Shown: positions 24,749-34,101 of the stretch, one piece after another
Numbering within the stretch: position 1 is the first letter of the stretch
Layout: each line of letters opens with the position of its first letter
NCBI GenBank assembly: GCA_938074565.1
Contig: CALJEQ010000008.1
Coordinates: 248,001-312,000 of the forward strand
Reading direction: 5' to 3'
Length of the DNA: 64,000 bases
Source: an uncultured Alkaliphilus sp.
GTDB lineage: Bacteria > Bacillota > Clostridia > Peptostreptococcales > Natronincolaceae
Position numbers and translations under genes: made by a program
The notes under the pieces: model-generated
What the model was told of the DNA's origin: nothing
Seen by the model: the letters and a program-made list of their open reading frames with translations, nothing else
Databases searched by the model: none

Positions 24749-27483
24749 TTACCCTGAAATTGCTTTAAAAATCCTATAATATCTTTTATAAAGTGCGTCT
24801 TTTCCACCTTCCATTATATCACATATAGAATCCCGTATTTTATAATTCTGTAATGCACCTGATAATGCAACTCTTATATTGCCTTTAATAAAGGACATTA
24901 CAATAATTTGTTCAGAGCATGCATTCACTGGTATATTGGGATTATGAGTTATAATTATCGACTGTTGCTTTTCTTTCAAGTCTAATAAACCATCAACGAT
25001 TAAATTTGAAATGTTCTTCGTATCTAAATCATCTTCTGGTTGATCGATTATTATTGGTGTATCAGTTAAAGTTAATATTAAAGCAATAAAGCCGACGTCC
25101 TTTGACCTGCTGAACCAGTAGCAATGTCTTCTTCCTTATTATCTTTATATAATTTTAATCCAATATAATCTTCTGGTGTCCAAATAAGTAACCTATCAAT
25201 ATCTTCAGGTGAGTTTTCCAATAATCTAATTATATGATTAATAAATGTCTTTGAATACTTATCTGACTCTAGATTTATTATTGAGCTAATAACCTCTTCT
25301 CTCATTACCCATACATCTTTTTCACCTGCATTTTTTATATTTAACATTAAGCCACCAACTAGTTCATCATCTTCCCTATCAGCAATATACTTAGAAAATT
25401 CATTATTTGTTTTTCGTAATAAATCTCTTAAGCTTTTTTCACCTATTTCGTCATTTCCCATTATTTGAAGATGTATTCTTATCACGTTTTGCCTTTGGTT
25501 CCAGTCTTCTATTATAGACATTCGATTTTGTCGAAGGAGTTTTTCATGTTCCATAATTTCATTATATATTTCTTCTGATTTTTTAACATGTTCATACAAA
25601 TTCTTTTTCTGTTCAATTATAGCTAAGTGCTGTTCTTGGAGTATCTTTCTTTGTTCAATTAACTTACCATATTCACCTATATCATTTATACCTGCTTTTT
25701 TAAATGTCTCTACTAACTCTAGATATTCTTTTTTAGTATTGAGATATTGTTTCGTCCAAGGCAACTCATTTAAGGTGGTTTTAAATTCTTCTTTAAACTT
25801 GTAAATTTCATCTACTAAGCCTTTAAGTTTCGAATGTATTATGTTATATTTCTCTAATTCATCATATACCAACTTTTTAGATATGTCATCAAGCTCATCT
25901 ATAATACTTAGATTAGTAGTCTCACCCAATAAAGAATCTATGGTTTCAGTGTACTTGGTGGTATTTATCTCTATTTTCTTTTTTATGTCTGATAATCTTT
26001 GATACTGCATTTCTTTTTCATTGTATTGCCTTAGGACTGTTTTGCTCTGATCATTCTCAAAAATTTTCATTTTTGCATCTATATCATCAATATTTTGTTT
26101 TATTATCTTTTCCTTGAGTAATCTACCCTGTATTTCACGTTCTTTTCTCTTAGAATCAAGAAAATTATCAATCAATTCTTCTTTTCTATTATTCCATCCC
26201 AATTTATCCCACTGTTCATCAACTAGTTTTAATAGAATCTGAGTATCCTCAGTCATTTCATAAAGCTGTTTTTGACTAAACATTCTTATAGGAAATCTAT
26301 TTTGAATATTTACAGATTCTTTTTCTTCAATACATTCTTCATTATCATTATATATTTTTTCAATAACTATATTATTTTTCCATAATAGAGACATATTTCT
26401 ACCATCTTTAAATAAAAACAGTTCAATTTCACTATTCTCCAGAAGCATACCAGTGTGACCTCTTTTGTACAGTTTTTTAAATTCATCAAAGTCTTTTTTT
26501 ATCTTTTCAGGCAATTCGTCAGTCCGCCCTAGAACAATTCTCATATACTCTAATACGCTAGACTTACCTGAACCTCTACCACCAATAATAGAGGTCATCC
26601 ACGGACTAAAATCTACTTCTAAAGGTATATCCCTTCCTGCTTTAGCTCCATTCCTAACAACCAATTTTTTTAAGTAAAATCTTTTTCCAACATTATTAGG
26701 GTTATAATCTAAAGAAACCTCATCAAATCTTTTTATCCCGTCATATCTATCATGTAAGGCTAATTTTAATGCTTCTATACAGGGGGTCTCCATTTTTACC
26801 CACGTATACTTGGATCCTACAAATTTGGGATGATGTGAGTCTGTTCCTATAACGTGCGAAAGACTTAATTTAGATTCCTTATATATTTGATTTGAAAAAT
26901 TCTCATTATTTACAACTTCCAGTGCTATCAATCCGTCAACACTCAATGCCATTTTTATTTGTGTGGAAGCATCTTCTTTTGAAAATAAGCCACTAGCTCC
27001 ATCAACATGAGCTGGAATAGCTATACCACCATTTTGAAGTATACAGCTAATCACTTCTTTTATTGATTTTTCTGTTGCTTCGTATTCTGGTTTATATGAT
27101 AACTCACCTAATATTCTTTGAATATCACTTGATGTCTTATTAAAATCAAAGACTCCTAAAACATGAATATTTCCCGCTACATTTACTTCGAATCCAGGAA
27201 AAATATAAATATCACGATAGTGCTCTAAGCTCTCTTCTTTCATTTTGTCAGCTTCTTTTTTTAATTTGTCTATCCACTCGCCTGTATTATGGTCGGTTAT
27301 AACTATACAATCTATTTCTTTTTTCATATAATGAATCAGAAATTCTCTTGGTGTTATATTTTTAAGTTCTTTAGCAACAAGCATATCCGTTTCATCTTTA
27401 GCATAATCAAGAGAAGCTGGTGTATGTACATGAAAATCTACTTTCCACCACTTGCCTCCATATATTGTCTTACTATTCATCAT
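24749..27483 (-). pseudogene. TrlF-like PHP + ABC/SMC-type ATPase, split by a frameshift
   Basis: Two track ORFs (25078-27483 and 24749-24979) are one gene. The N-terminal PHP domain has VDFHVHTPAS, VITDHN, IPAHVDG and GTDSHHP. An ATPase domain follows with Walker A IIGGRGSGKSS, a long coiled coil, and the signature TGSAGQRTS. After TSALLL the frame stops, but the next frame reads FIALILTLTDTPIIIDQPED.. (Walker B) and continues to IIITHNP (H-loop) and the stop at 24749. One base appears to be missing near 25090. The intact protein would be about 910 residues, as for proteins named TrlF-like AAA ATPases, some of which are suspected in defence. As sequenced, the main ORF lacks Walker B. Sequencing error or programmed frameshifting are alternatives. 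Confidence 0.8.
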
Positions 27484-28031
27484 TTATCACCCTTTACTTA
27501 AATATATTTATATAATGAAACAAGTTATATTAATAGTCATACATACAAATATACTTATATGGTTGAATTGATAATCTTGTTTCCTTATATAGCTCTCCTC
27601 TTACAGATTATTCTACACCATCCCACAAATTCCCTTTATATTCCAACAAATAATTCAAATATTTTTATATCTTTCAGTTAACATTTCCATTCACTTAACC
27701 TACCAGTTACCCCTATATTGTGAACTATATATAATTTAAGGCAAAAAAAGGATCAGCCCCTTGACAATACAGAGTTTAATCCATGAAGTCTTTAAAAAAA
27801 CTAAACGACCAGAGCCCCATGGAATATCGGGGTCTAGTCGCTTAATTGATTTTTTATTATTTCTACTGTCTACTTGACAGAGGTCAGTTCAGGTAGTTCA
27901 TTCTGGGCTGAGACAATTTATCGGTTATATTTATTTTAAAAATAAATAACGAACCTCTAATAGATATGTTGTATGAAATATTGTATTTTATTATTTCTGT
28001 TAAGTTTATTATGCACAATATTAATATGGTT
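27484..28031. other. Intergenic stretch, no gene seen
   Basis: 548 bp of AT-rich DNA with no convincing ORF. The only clear element is the terminator at 27802-27843. The leader of the TrlF-like gene is at the low-coordinate end (AAAGGGTGATAA RBS). Confidence 0.6.
27802..27843 (-). terminator. Terminator of the anchored unknown gene
   Basis: On the minus strand AAGCGACTAGACCCC pairs with GGGGCTCTGGTCGTTT through G-U pairs and one bulge, followed by a T-rich tract. It is about 190 bp past the stop of the 168-residue gene. Confidence 0.6.
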
Positions 28032-28538
28032 CTAATCTATTATTTTAAATCTTTTTAATATAGAGAGTGTGTCCTCTTTATTACTTGCAGGAGCAACTAT
28101 AAAATGACCGTCAATGTTAGACCAGCTTTTTGATCCATTTACGCTTTCTTCAAAAATCTGTACAATAAAAGCTTTGAAAAAAGGCTTTGTATGAATTTTA
28201 CCAAAATACTCCGAATCCATCCATTTACCATAATCAAGTGAATCAATCCCGCCGGCAAAACGTAAGGTAGGAAGTCCTTCCCCTTGTTCTAGAGTATTCT
28301 CTATAGTCAATGGATATGTATCAAACATTATATTCCCATCAAACGTATCATCACCAAGCATCTTCCAACGATATGTTCCATCAATCAATACATTTAGCTG
28401 TTTGTAGAATAATGGATCTTCCAGACTAACTTCAACAGCAGAAATGGTTTTCTCAATTTTTATCGAAATAGGAAAAATCAATAAGTATACAAATGTTATA
28501 ATTACACTCCACAGAATAAGCCGATATATTTTTTTCAT
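28032..28538 (-). CDS. N-terminally anchored extracytoplasmic protein, unknown
   Basis: 168 residues. One N-terminal hydrophobic helix (LILWSVIITFVYLLIFPISI, about 7-26) serves as signal anchor or signal peptide. The exported part is beta-rich (YRWKMLGDDTFDGNIMFD, IDGHFIVAPASN). It has no cysteines and no recognisable enzyme motif. An AGGAGG RBS is upstream. It sits beside another exported protein of unknown function (28926-29939) with nearly 390 bp between them, so they are probably separate units. Confidence 0.65.
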   Translation of the reverse strand: MKKIYRLILWSVIITFVYLLIFPISIKIEKTISAVEVSLEDPLFYKQLNVLIDGTYRWKMLGDDTFDGNIMFDTYPLTIENTLEQGEGLPTLRFAGGIDSLDYGKWMDSEYFGKIHTKPFFKAFIVQIFEESVNGSKSWSNIDGHFIVAPASNKEDTLSILKRFKIID

Positions 28539-28925
28539 ATACTTCCTCCTACCTTTGAAAGTTATAGAAGTCTATTAGGTATTTATCAATGTATTATTAA
28601 CATAGTTGATGTATAATTTCATTAAGTTTCGATAACTTAAACTTACATACCCATTACACAGCTAAAAATCACACGATACGACTCCCCTCCAGTAATATCA
28701 TAATTCTGCAATATTAATTTACCTTCAAAGACATCTTTACACACCCAGTGAGGCTAATATATACCTTCGATAGTAACCTTTACTTAATATTTTACCTGTG
28801 AAGGAGTTGCAATAAAAAATTCTATAGCAACTCAACTTTTATTAATTTTTATATGTGCTAGGTATTAGATGAACACTATCGATAAGTAATAATATTAATT
28901 ACCCATACTATGATCTTTTTAATTG
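28539..28925. other. Intergenic stretch, nothing recognised
   Basis: 387 bp between two exported-protein genes. There is no ORF with an RBS and no strong hairpin that I can support. Confidence 0.6.
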
Positions 28926-29939
28926 TTAAAAGGATGGATTCATGTTCATTTGTACATATTCATAATAGCATTGATATCCAACGTAATTGTAGTATTCTCT
29001 TACTTTTGGGAAAAGTACACCTGTATTGTTATAATTAGTACTAGTCACAATTTTAGCAGAAGAATAGGGGGTCGTTTTAACTGGGTAAGATGGTGCACCA
29101 TTTTTTATACCTTCAAAGTATTTAACCTCCATACGATCCTGGTACGATAAATGAGCAACAGATCCCCACGGATAAAAAGAATGACCTTGGATTTTATTAT
29201 TTATATCCTGTACAACTATATGCTTTTCAGATAATGTACCTTTTGATTCACCTTTAACATACTCCTTAGTACTATCAAAGTAGACATTCACTGGTGTAGC
29301 TGCTGCTCCAATTACAGTGGAAACATCGTTAATTATACCATATACTGTATCTAATTTAGTTGTACCAATTAATCGATCTATAACAATCCTAACTGCAGCT
29401 GGTAATATATCACTCCATTTAGATGGAGTGCTCTTTGCGTTAACTAAACCAGTTCCTACACTTAATGTAGAAAAGTAATATCGAAATTCTTGTCCTAAGT
29501 AGGAGCCCCAATAAGTAGTGTTACTACGCCAGTAATCAGCATCTGACATTACACTCATTCCATTATTATTTTGAGGAAGTATAATATTCATAGATTTAAC
29601 CATTAGCCCAGATTCTTCTGTTTCAGCAATTCGTTGAAGTGCTGTAGCTATAATTGGATCTTTTTTCTTGTATTTAATCTTAACCTCTTCTTTGCTCAAT
29701 TTATTTACATTAACGGAAGAGTTTTTATTTTGAACGGAAACACCCTCTTTCGATTCATTATAAATAGAGACATAATCGATTGATTCAACATCTATTTGAT
29801 CATACAAATTAATATCTATATACGTTATATAAATATCTTTTTTAAAAATTTCAGGTTCGTCTACTTCAGCCGCAAATGCTATACTGCTAAAGGATAGACC
29901 TAAACAAATTACAAGGCATAGACTTATGATTTTTTTCAT
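28926..29939 (-). CDS. Secreted protein, unknown function
   Basis: 337 residues starting at the ATG at 29939 with RBS GGGAGGA; the track start 19 codons upstream is not supported. A classic signal peptide (LCLVICLGLSFSSIAFAA, cleavage likely after AFA-A). The mature protein is rich in Tyr, Asn and Ser, with a charged linker (KIKYKKKDPIIATALQRIAE), a possible glycine/alanine-rich hydrophobic stretch (DILPAAVRIVIDRLIGTT, then VSTVIGAAATPVNVYF) and a Tyr-rich C-terminus (YYNYVGYQCYYEYVQ) with one Cys. I cannot place it in a family. An extracellular toxin or wall-associated factor is conceivable but unsupported. Confidence 0.65.
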   Translation of the reverse strand: MKKIISLCLVICLGLSFSSIAFAAEVDEPEIFKKDIYITYIDINLYDQIDVESIDYVSIYNESKEGVSVQNKNSSVNVNKLSKEEVKIKYKKKDPIIATALQRIAETEESGLMVKSMNIILPQNNNGMSVMSDADYWRSNTTYWGSYLGQEFRYYFSTLSVGTGLVNAKSTPSKWSDILPAAVRIVIDRLIGTTKLDTVYGIINDVSTVIGAAATPVNVYFDSTKEYVKGESKGTLSEKHIVVQDINNKIQGHSFYPWGSVAHLSYQDRMEVKYFEGIKNGAPSYPVKTTPYSSAKIVTSTNYNNTGVLFPKVREYYNYVGYQCYYEYVQMNMNPSF

Positions 29940-30533
29940 TAGTAGTTCCTCCCTAAAAATTAGATTTTGAAATTTCTGGTGAATATAATAAAGCAAATTA
30001 ACATAGATGACTTCATCATCAACCTTATTAGCAGCACATATTAATAAATATAGGTTTTGCTTTACATTAAACTTACCTTCTCCCCCACAAGAAGGTCTAT
30101 CATATATTTAATTTTTGGGGCAATCAATAGATGACCTATAGTTTTAAATTCAGCCTTTTAATATATGATTAAAAACTCATTTCAAACTACAAGGTTAAGT
30201 ATATCACAAACATTTTGAAAAGTTTGTCAAATCATGTCGCTAAACGAAAAAAATTTTTATAAATTTTTACTAATATTTTATCTTCCTGCATTTTACTTAT
30301 ACACACCCATATCATATACAATTAGAAAATTAATTTAAAAAAGTCCACCATTGCTAATACATTTATAGAAATTGAATCAATTTCATAAACTATGCAATAA
30401 TAGACCTCCGTATTTTGTTAATTATTATTACTGTTTTTACAAATAATGTAATTAATTCTTTATCCCCCAACAACCCCAATTATACCATACCACCTCACAC
30501 CCATTGAAACCACTACCTTTTATTATCTAAGTC
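29940..30533. other. Intergenic stretch, nothing recognised
   Basis: About 590 bp of very AT-rich DNA upstream of the secreted-protein gene. No ORF with an RBS or clear structured element was found. It borders the degraded remnant at 30534-30860. Confidence 0.55.
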
Positions 30534-30860
30534 TTATATATCCTTACGCAACACTCCACATGCCCCGCATATGGAAATATCTAATTTATAATCGTTACAT
30601 ATCATACTCGGAGATTGTGTTCTTCATGGGAAACTTCATTTTTCTTTAACATATCAACCCAATAAAGGCATATCTCCGACTTGTAAGTCAATTGATTTAT
30701 CGCAATCAAACCTTCACAATGATTATAATGCCTTACCCCTGCTACATAAAAAGTTCTCCTAACAAAAGCACTTCATCTAAATAATCTTCCATAATTGGAT
30801 CAATAAATTTATAATTATCAATTGATAACCTTACTCGACTTCTATGTTTGCAATTTATAC
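30534..30860 (-). pseudogene. Decayed HIRAN-like domain gene remnant
   Basis: No single frame is open, but three minus-strand fragments follow each other: ITRIGINCKHRSRVRLSID.., then RRTFYVAGVRHYNHCEGL.., then MICNDYKLDISICGACG... In another frame the middle part continues CDKSIDLQVGDMPLLG. TFYVAGVRHY followed by xLxVGD resembles the start of a HIRAN domain (DNA-associated), and the last fragment has a CGAC zinc-knuckle-like motif. I read this as a gene with several frameshifts. The assignment is tentative. Confidence 0.35.
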
Positions 30861-31020
30861 CTATCCTTGTAATTTAAAAAAGATAATACTTATCACTCAA
30901 ATTTTAACTAAATAAAAATAGCCTAGGGAGGAATATCTGATATGATATGCTCCCTAAGCCACTTTATTATGTTCTTTAGTTATACTAGTTATTTGAAAAT
31001 TTTTCTTAAAAAAAATTTAT

Positions 31021-31209
31021 TTAGCTTCTATATTTGTCTGCCATTCTTTGTAGTTGTTGCGCCTGTACACCACTTTCTTCTGCAAAGTTCTTGAATAGTT
31101 CAGATAATTCTCTGTCTTCTGTATGCTTTGAAAACATTTCATAGTCCCTTACGGCTTCTTGTGCATCTAAAAGCTTTTTAGTAATCATATCTTTTGCACC
31201 TAAATTCAT
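31021..31209 (-). CDS. Small helical ferritin-like protein (half-rubrerythrin-type)
   Basis: 62 residues, two predicted helices. The second helix has FAEESGVQAQQLQRMA, which recalls the ExxxHxxxL helices of rubrerythrin/ferritin-like proteins, although the metal-binding His is replaced by Gln. It is probably a small non-catalytic relative. A perfect AAGGAGG RBS eight bases before the ATG makes the gene convincing. It has no co-directional neighbour within 200 bp. Function unknown. Confidence 0.7.
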   Translation of the reverse strand: MNLGAKDMITKKLLDAQEAVRDYEMFSKHTEDRELSELFKNFAEESGVQAQQLQRMADKYRS

Positions 31210-31318
31210 AATACAGCACCTCCTTTTTATATTATTTTGCCTAAAGGTGGTGCAAATATGTAAGTAAAATTACATTAATATGAAATGTTGTTTGTGTTAA
31301 AATATTACAAAATACAAA

Positions 31319-31374
31319 AGATGTTTACCCCATCATATAAGTAAAACTAATAATACCTTAATGGAGAAACATCT
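31319..31374 (-). terminator. Hairpin after the 17-codon micro-ORF
   Basis: AGATGTTT and AAACATCT arms, with further CCCAT/ATGG pairing, enclose a long loop. On the minus strand TTTTGTATTTTGT follows. It lies 37 bp past the micro-ORF stop. Confidence 0.5.
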
Positions 31375-31410
31375 CAATTTATTATTTAGTATTAAGACTT
31401 TTTTTATTAA

Positions 31411-31464
31411 TCAATGAACTACTGGATCTGGATCCTGCTTATGTAACCCTTTTTTGAATTCCAT
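31411..31464 (-). CDS. 17-residue micro-ORF with strong RBS, divergent from XRE gene
   Basis: Minus-strand ATG to TGA encoding MEFKKGLHKQDPDPVVH. The RBS AAAGGAGGAG sits eight bases before the ATG, as strong as any in the window, and a terminator-like hairpin follows. The peptide is basic at the start and acidic/Pro-rich at the end (QDPDPVV), with no signal sequence. It is transcribed away from the XRE regulator, and the shared gap holds the GATACAA elements. It could be a signalling peptide, an antitoxin-like or regulatory peptide, or a leader. Function is unknown and coding status is inferred from the RBS alone. Confidence 0.45.
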   Translation of the reverse strand: MEFKKGLHKQDPDPVVH

Positions 31465-31541
31465 TCCCTACTCCTCCTTTTAAGTTTTTTAGTCTTGTAA
31501 GATAAGATTATGGACAATAACAACCCCCTATCCAACACATT

Positions 31542-31640
31542 GATACAATCTGTATCTTTATTTTGCGATACAATTTGTATCATGTCAATGTTTTTTAAAA
31601 GTTTTTGTATCTTTTTGTATCAAGCGTTTCTTTTTGTATC
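31542..31640. promoter_or_regulatory. Operator array: two palindromes and three half-sites of GATACAA
   Basis: GATACAATCTGTATC (31542-31556) and GATACAATTTGTATC (31567-31581) are near-identical palindromes. Three copies of TTTTTGTATC follow at 31602, 31612 and 31631, the last just upstream of the XRE gene. The 10- and 19-bp steps would put half-sites on one DNA face. The natural reader is the adjacent XRE protein, giving autoregulation and control of the divergent micro-ORF. Confidence 0.75.
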
Positions 31641-31675
31641 ATAATTCGATAGTATTATTTTGAGGTGATATAAAA

Positions 31676-32044
31676 GTGAAATTACCAGTTGTATTAAAAA
31701 AGTTACGGGCTGAAAAAGGTTTAACACAGGAAGACATAAGTAATGAACTAAAAATTAATAGAGCTACTTATGCTCATTATGAAACTGGTAGACGACAACC
31801 AGATACAGGAACTTTAGAAATGTTGGCAGAATATTTTAATGTTTCAGTTGACTATCTATTAGGACGTACATTAAAGAAAAGTTTATATGCTTTAAATGGT
31901 GAAGAAGTTCCAGTGGTTTTGAGGGAAATTGGAATAGAATATATTGAAATTGCAAGAGAAATGGAACAACATCAGTTGTCACCAGAAGAGATAAGAAAAA
32001 TATTAGAAGCTGTAAAAAATATTAAAAACAATAAAAACGAATAG
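31676..32044 (+). CDS. XRE-family (Cro/CI-type) transcriptional regulator
   Basis: 122 residues, GTG start with RBS TGAGGTGAT. An N-terminal HTH_3 domain (LPVVLKKLRAEKGLTQEDIS, then INRATYAHYETGRRQPDTGT, LAEYFNVSVDYLLG; residues 1-65) is followed by a C-terminal helical part (YIEIAREMEQHQLSPEEIRK) that is common in SinR/ImmR-like proteins and may dimerise. It has no peptidase or TPR domain. The operator array lies directly upstream. It faces a micro-ORF and is flanked by decayed DNA, so it may be a survivor of a mobile element or a small autonomous switch. Confidence 0.9.
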   Translation: MKLPVVLKKLRAEKGLTQEDISNELKINRATYAHYETGRRQPDTGTLEMLAEYFNVSVDYLLGRTLKKSLYALNGEEVPVVLREIGIEYIEIAREMEQHQLSPEEIRKILEAVKNIKNNKNE

Positions 32045-32111
32045 AAATACATAAAGCAACAAAAACCAAATATATTATTAATAACCAATAGAAAATAGAT
32101 TATTTTCTATT

Positions 32112-32161
32112 AAAATGCACCTTAAAGAATAGATATATGTCTATTTTTTAAGGTGCATTTT
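32112..32161 (+). terminator. Terminator of the XRE gene
   Basis: AAAATGCACCTTAAAGAATA.. pairs along about 21 bp with ..TTTTTTAAGGTGCATTTT and runs into a T-tract. A second smaller hairpin (AATAGAAAATA/TATTTTCTATT, 32087-32111) sits just before it. Confidence 0.85.
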
Positions 32162-32255
32162 TTATTGAGATATTTCGTTTTTGTAAAATGTATTAACATA
32201 TAATACGCCATCTATTATTAGTTTTTAAGACCTATAACATCCAGTTTAATTTCTT

Positions 32256-32330
32256 TTATTTATTTTTTTCAAAATAAGCTTTAAGTTGTCTACCTTCCCC
32301 TAATATTTTATCAGCACTTAACTTTACCAT
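32256..32330 (-). CDS. 24-residue small ORF downstream of AOR
   Basis: Minus strand, 36 bp after the AOR stop, ATG preceded by AAAGGGG. It encodes MVKLSADKILGEGRQLKAYF plus EKNK. The RBS and operon position argue for translation. It may be the truncated N-terminus of a MoaD/ThiS-type or other AOR-linked protein, or a genuine small protein; no family match from sight. Confidence 0.35.
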   Translation of the reverse strand: MVKLSADKILGEGRQLKAYFEKNK

Positions 32331-32366
32331 AAATGTACCCCTTTAGTTATGTAGCATCTTTTTATA

Positions 32367-34100
32367 TTATCTTAATTCATCTATCTTTTTAATATAAAGA
32401 TTTAATAGCTCTTGGGCATCTTCAAGGTTTAGTTTTTTACCGCCGCCTTCTACTTCAAAAAATCTTTTTGGAAAGGTTAGTTCTTCATAAGAGAAACCCA
32501 TTTCTTCTTTTAATTTAATTTTTTCTATAAAAGTTTTCTTTGCCAATACTCTTAATTCTTCTTCTGTTACTTCATAACCAATGGTATTTAAAGCCTTCAC
32601 CACAGTTTCATAATCATAAATTTTACGGGCAAAAAGACAAATAACTAAACTATTTAATAAATTACGATCAGTTTCTTCTTGTATCAATTTATCAACTAGT
32701 TCTTCCTTTGTTACTTCTCCACCTTGATCAAAAGAGTAACCTGCATTATCAAGATGGGAATGTCTTGCTCCAACAGTTTGTCCCATTAAATTTCCGTACC
32801 CAGTATGGTAGCCTGCTACTTCATTTTTTCCTAAAACCATAGCAAAGTCTCTACCACCATATTTTTTTGCCAATGCATCAGTACCTAAACCTGCCAATTT
32901 ATAAAATTCGTTAGGCTGTTGTACAATATTTCTTAATATTTCCCGATAAACAAAGGCATTTCCAAATTCAGGTGAGCAAATTGTTTCATTACTTGTTATA
33001 ATCTTCTTTTCATAAGCCTCCGTCAACCATGACATTAAAACCCCTACAGACATAACATCATAACCTATCATTTCCACTTCTTCTATTAGCATTAATACCT
33101 CTTGTGCATTTCCAATACCTAACATTGTACCTAATGCAAAAATAAGTTCATGGTCATAAGCTACTGTTGATGAATGGTATTCGTGGGAGTCGCCAAATTT
33201 TTGTCTTAATAAAGCAATATGTATACATCCTATTGTACAACCACTACAGGCTATTTTCTTTACAAGGTGATTTTCTGCAAAATGTTCACCACTAATTTCA
33301 TTTGCCATGTCAAAATGATTTTGTTGAAAATTATGGGTTGGTAATGCCTTCAAATCATTTAAAGCATTTATATTAATGGATGTACCTATCCCATGATACT
33401 TTTCCATTAATTCTGTCTCATTTACTTTTTGATAAATTTCTTCATACACCTTCTGGTAATCCCTTGGGTTAGAAATAGAAGCACCAATATCCCCTTCTAT
33501 TACTATTCCCTTAACCATTTTACTTCCCAATACTGCCCCTAGACCTAAACGTCCAAAATGACGATAAGAATCCACCGTAACACAGGAATATCTTATAAGT
33601 TTTTCCCCCGATTCTCCTATAACCATTATAGAACGTAATCCTCTTCTTCCCGTATCATCGTGTAATAATCTTGTAGCTTCATCTGTATTTAATCCCCATA
33701 GGGCATTTGCATCTTTAATTTTCATAGTATCATTACTAATATTTAATACAACAGGTTTATTGGCTTTACCCTTTATTACGATACCCATTAAGCCTGCCAT
33801 TCCCATTGCCATAGAAAGTCTTAAACCAGCATAGCTTTCTCCTAACTCTTCTGTTAATGGAGATTTAAAAATAGCACAAGTCTTCGTCACCACAGGGAAA
33901 ATTGTGTTTAAAGGACCTCTAGTAAAAATGATGGGCTGTTCTGGAGAAAAAGCATTTTCTTTTGGATGCCCGTATTCCTTCAGTAATTGAACCCCCATTG
34001 ACACTCCACCCAAGTAAGAAACTAGATCCCCACGCTCTAAAACTTCAATTGTTTCATTGGTTAAATCAATCAACATAATTTTAGGAACATTTACAGACAT
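32367..34100 (-). CDS. Aldehyde:ferredoxin oxidoreductase-family protein (tungsten/molybdenum)
   Basis: 577 residues. Family landmarks are the N-terminal MLIDLTNETIEV and SYLGGVSMGVQLL, GPLNTIFPVVTKTCAIFKSPL and ESYAGLRLSMAMGMAGL (pterin-binding region), the [4Fe-4S] motif CSGCTIGC (about 286) with a fourth Cys at about 487 (VICLF), and VGARHSHLDN. Such enzymes oxidise aldehydes or reduce carboxylic acids with ferredoxin, using a bis-pterin W or Mo cofactor. It is slightly shorter than archaeal AOR, and the substrate is unknown. It starts one base after the ferredoxin stop, so it is co-translated with it. The cofactor operon is 15 kb away. Confidence 0.88.
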   Translation of the reverse strand: MSVNVPKIMLIDLTNETIEVLERGDLVSYLGGVSMGVQLLKEYGHPKENAFSPEQPIIFTRGPLNTIFPVVTKTCAIFKSPLTEELGESYAGLRLSMAMGMAGLMGIVIKGKANKPVVLNISNDTMKIKDANALWGLNTDEATRLLHDDTGRRGLRSIMVIGESGEKLIRYSCVTVDSYRHFGRLGLGAVLGSKMVKGIVIEGDIGASISNPRDYQKVYEEIYQKVNETELMEKYHGIGTSININALNDLKALPTHNFQQNHFDMANEISGEHFAENHLVKKIACSGCTIGCIHIALLRQKFGDSHEYHSSTVAYDHELIFALGTMLGIGNAQEVLMLIEEVEMIGYDVMSVGVLMSWLTEAYEKKIITSNETICSPEFGNAFVYREILRNIVQQPNEFYKLAGLGTDALAKKYGGRDFAMVLGKNEVAGYHTGYGNLMGQTVGARHSHLDNAGYSFDQGGEVTKEELVDKLIQEETDRNLLNSLVICLFARKIYDYETVVKALNTIGYEVTEEELRVLAKKTFIEKIKLKEEMGFSYEELTFPKRFFEVEGGGKKLNLEDAQELLNLYIKKIDELR

Positions 34101-34101
34101 T

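Noticed and set aside
31411-31464. Micro-ORF as an AgrD/Phr-type quorum peptide
   Set aside because: There is no signal sequence, Cys for thiolactone, or neighbouring AgrB/transporter/TPR receptor, and the regulator is a plain XRE protein. Left as unknown.
31542-31640. Repeats as a CRISPR or phage-type repeat array
   Set aside because: Units are short (10-15 bp), unevenly spaced and sit in a promoter region; they fit an operator array, not CRISPR.
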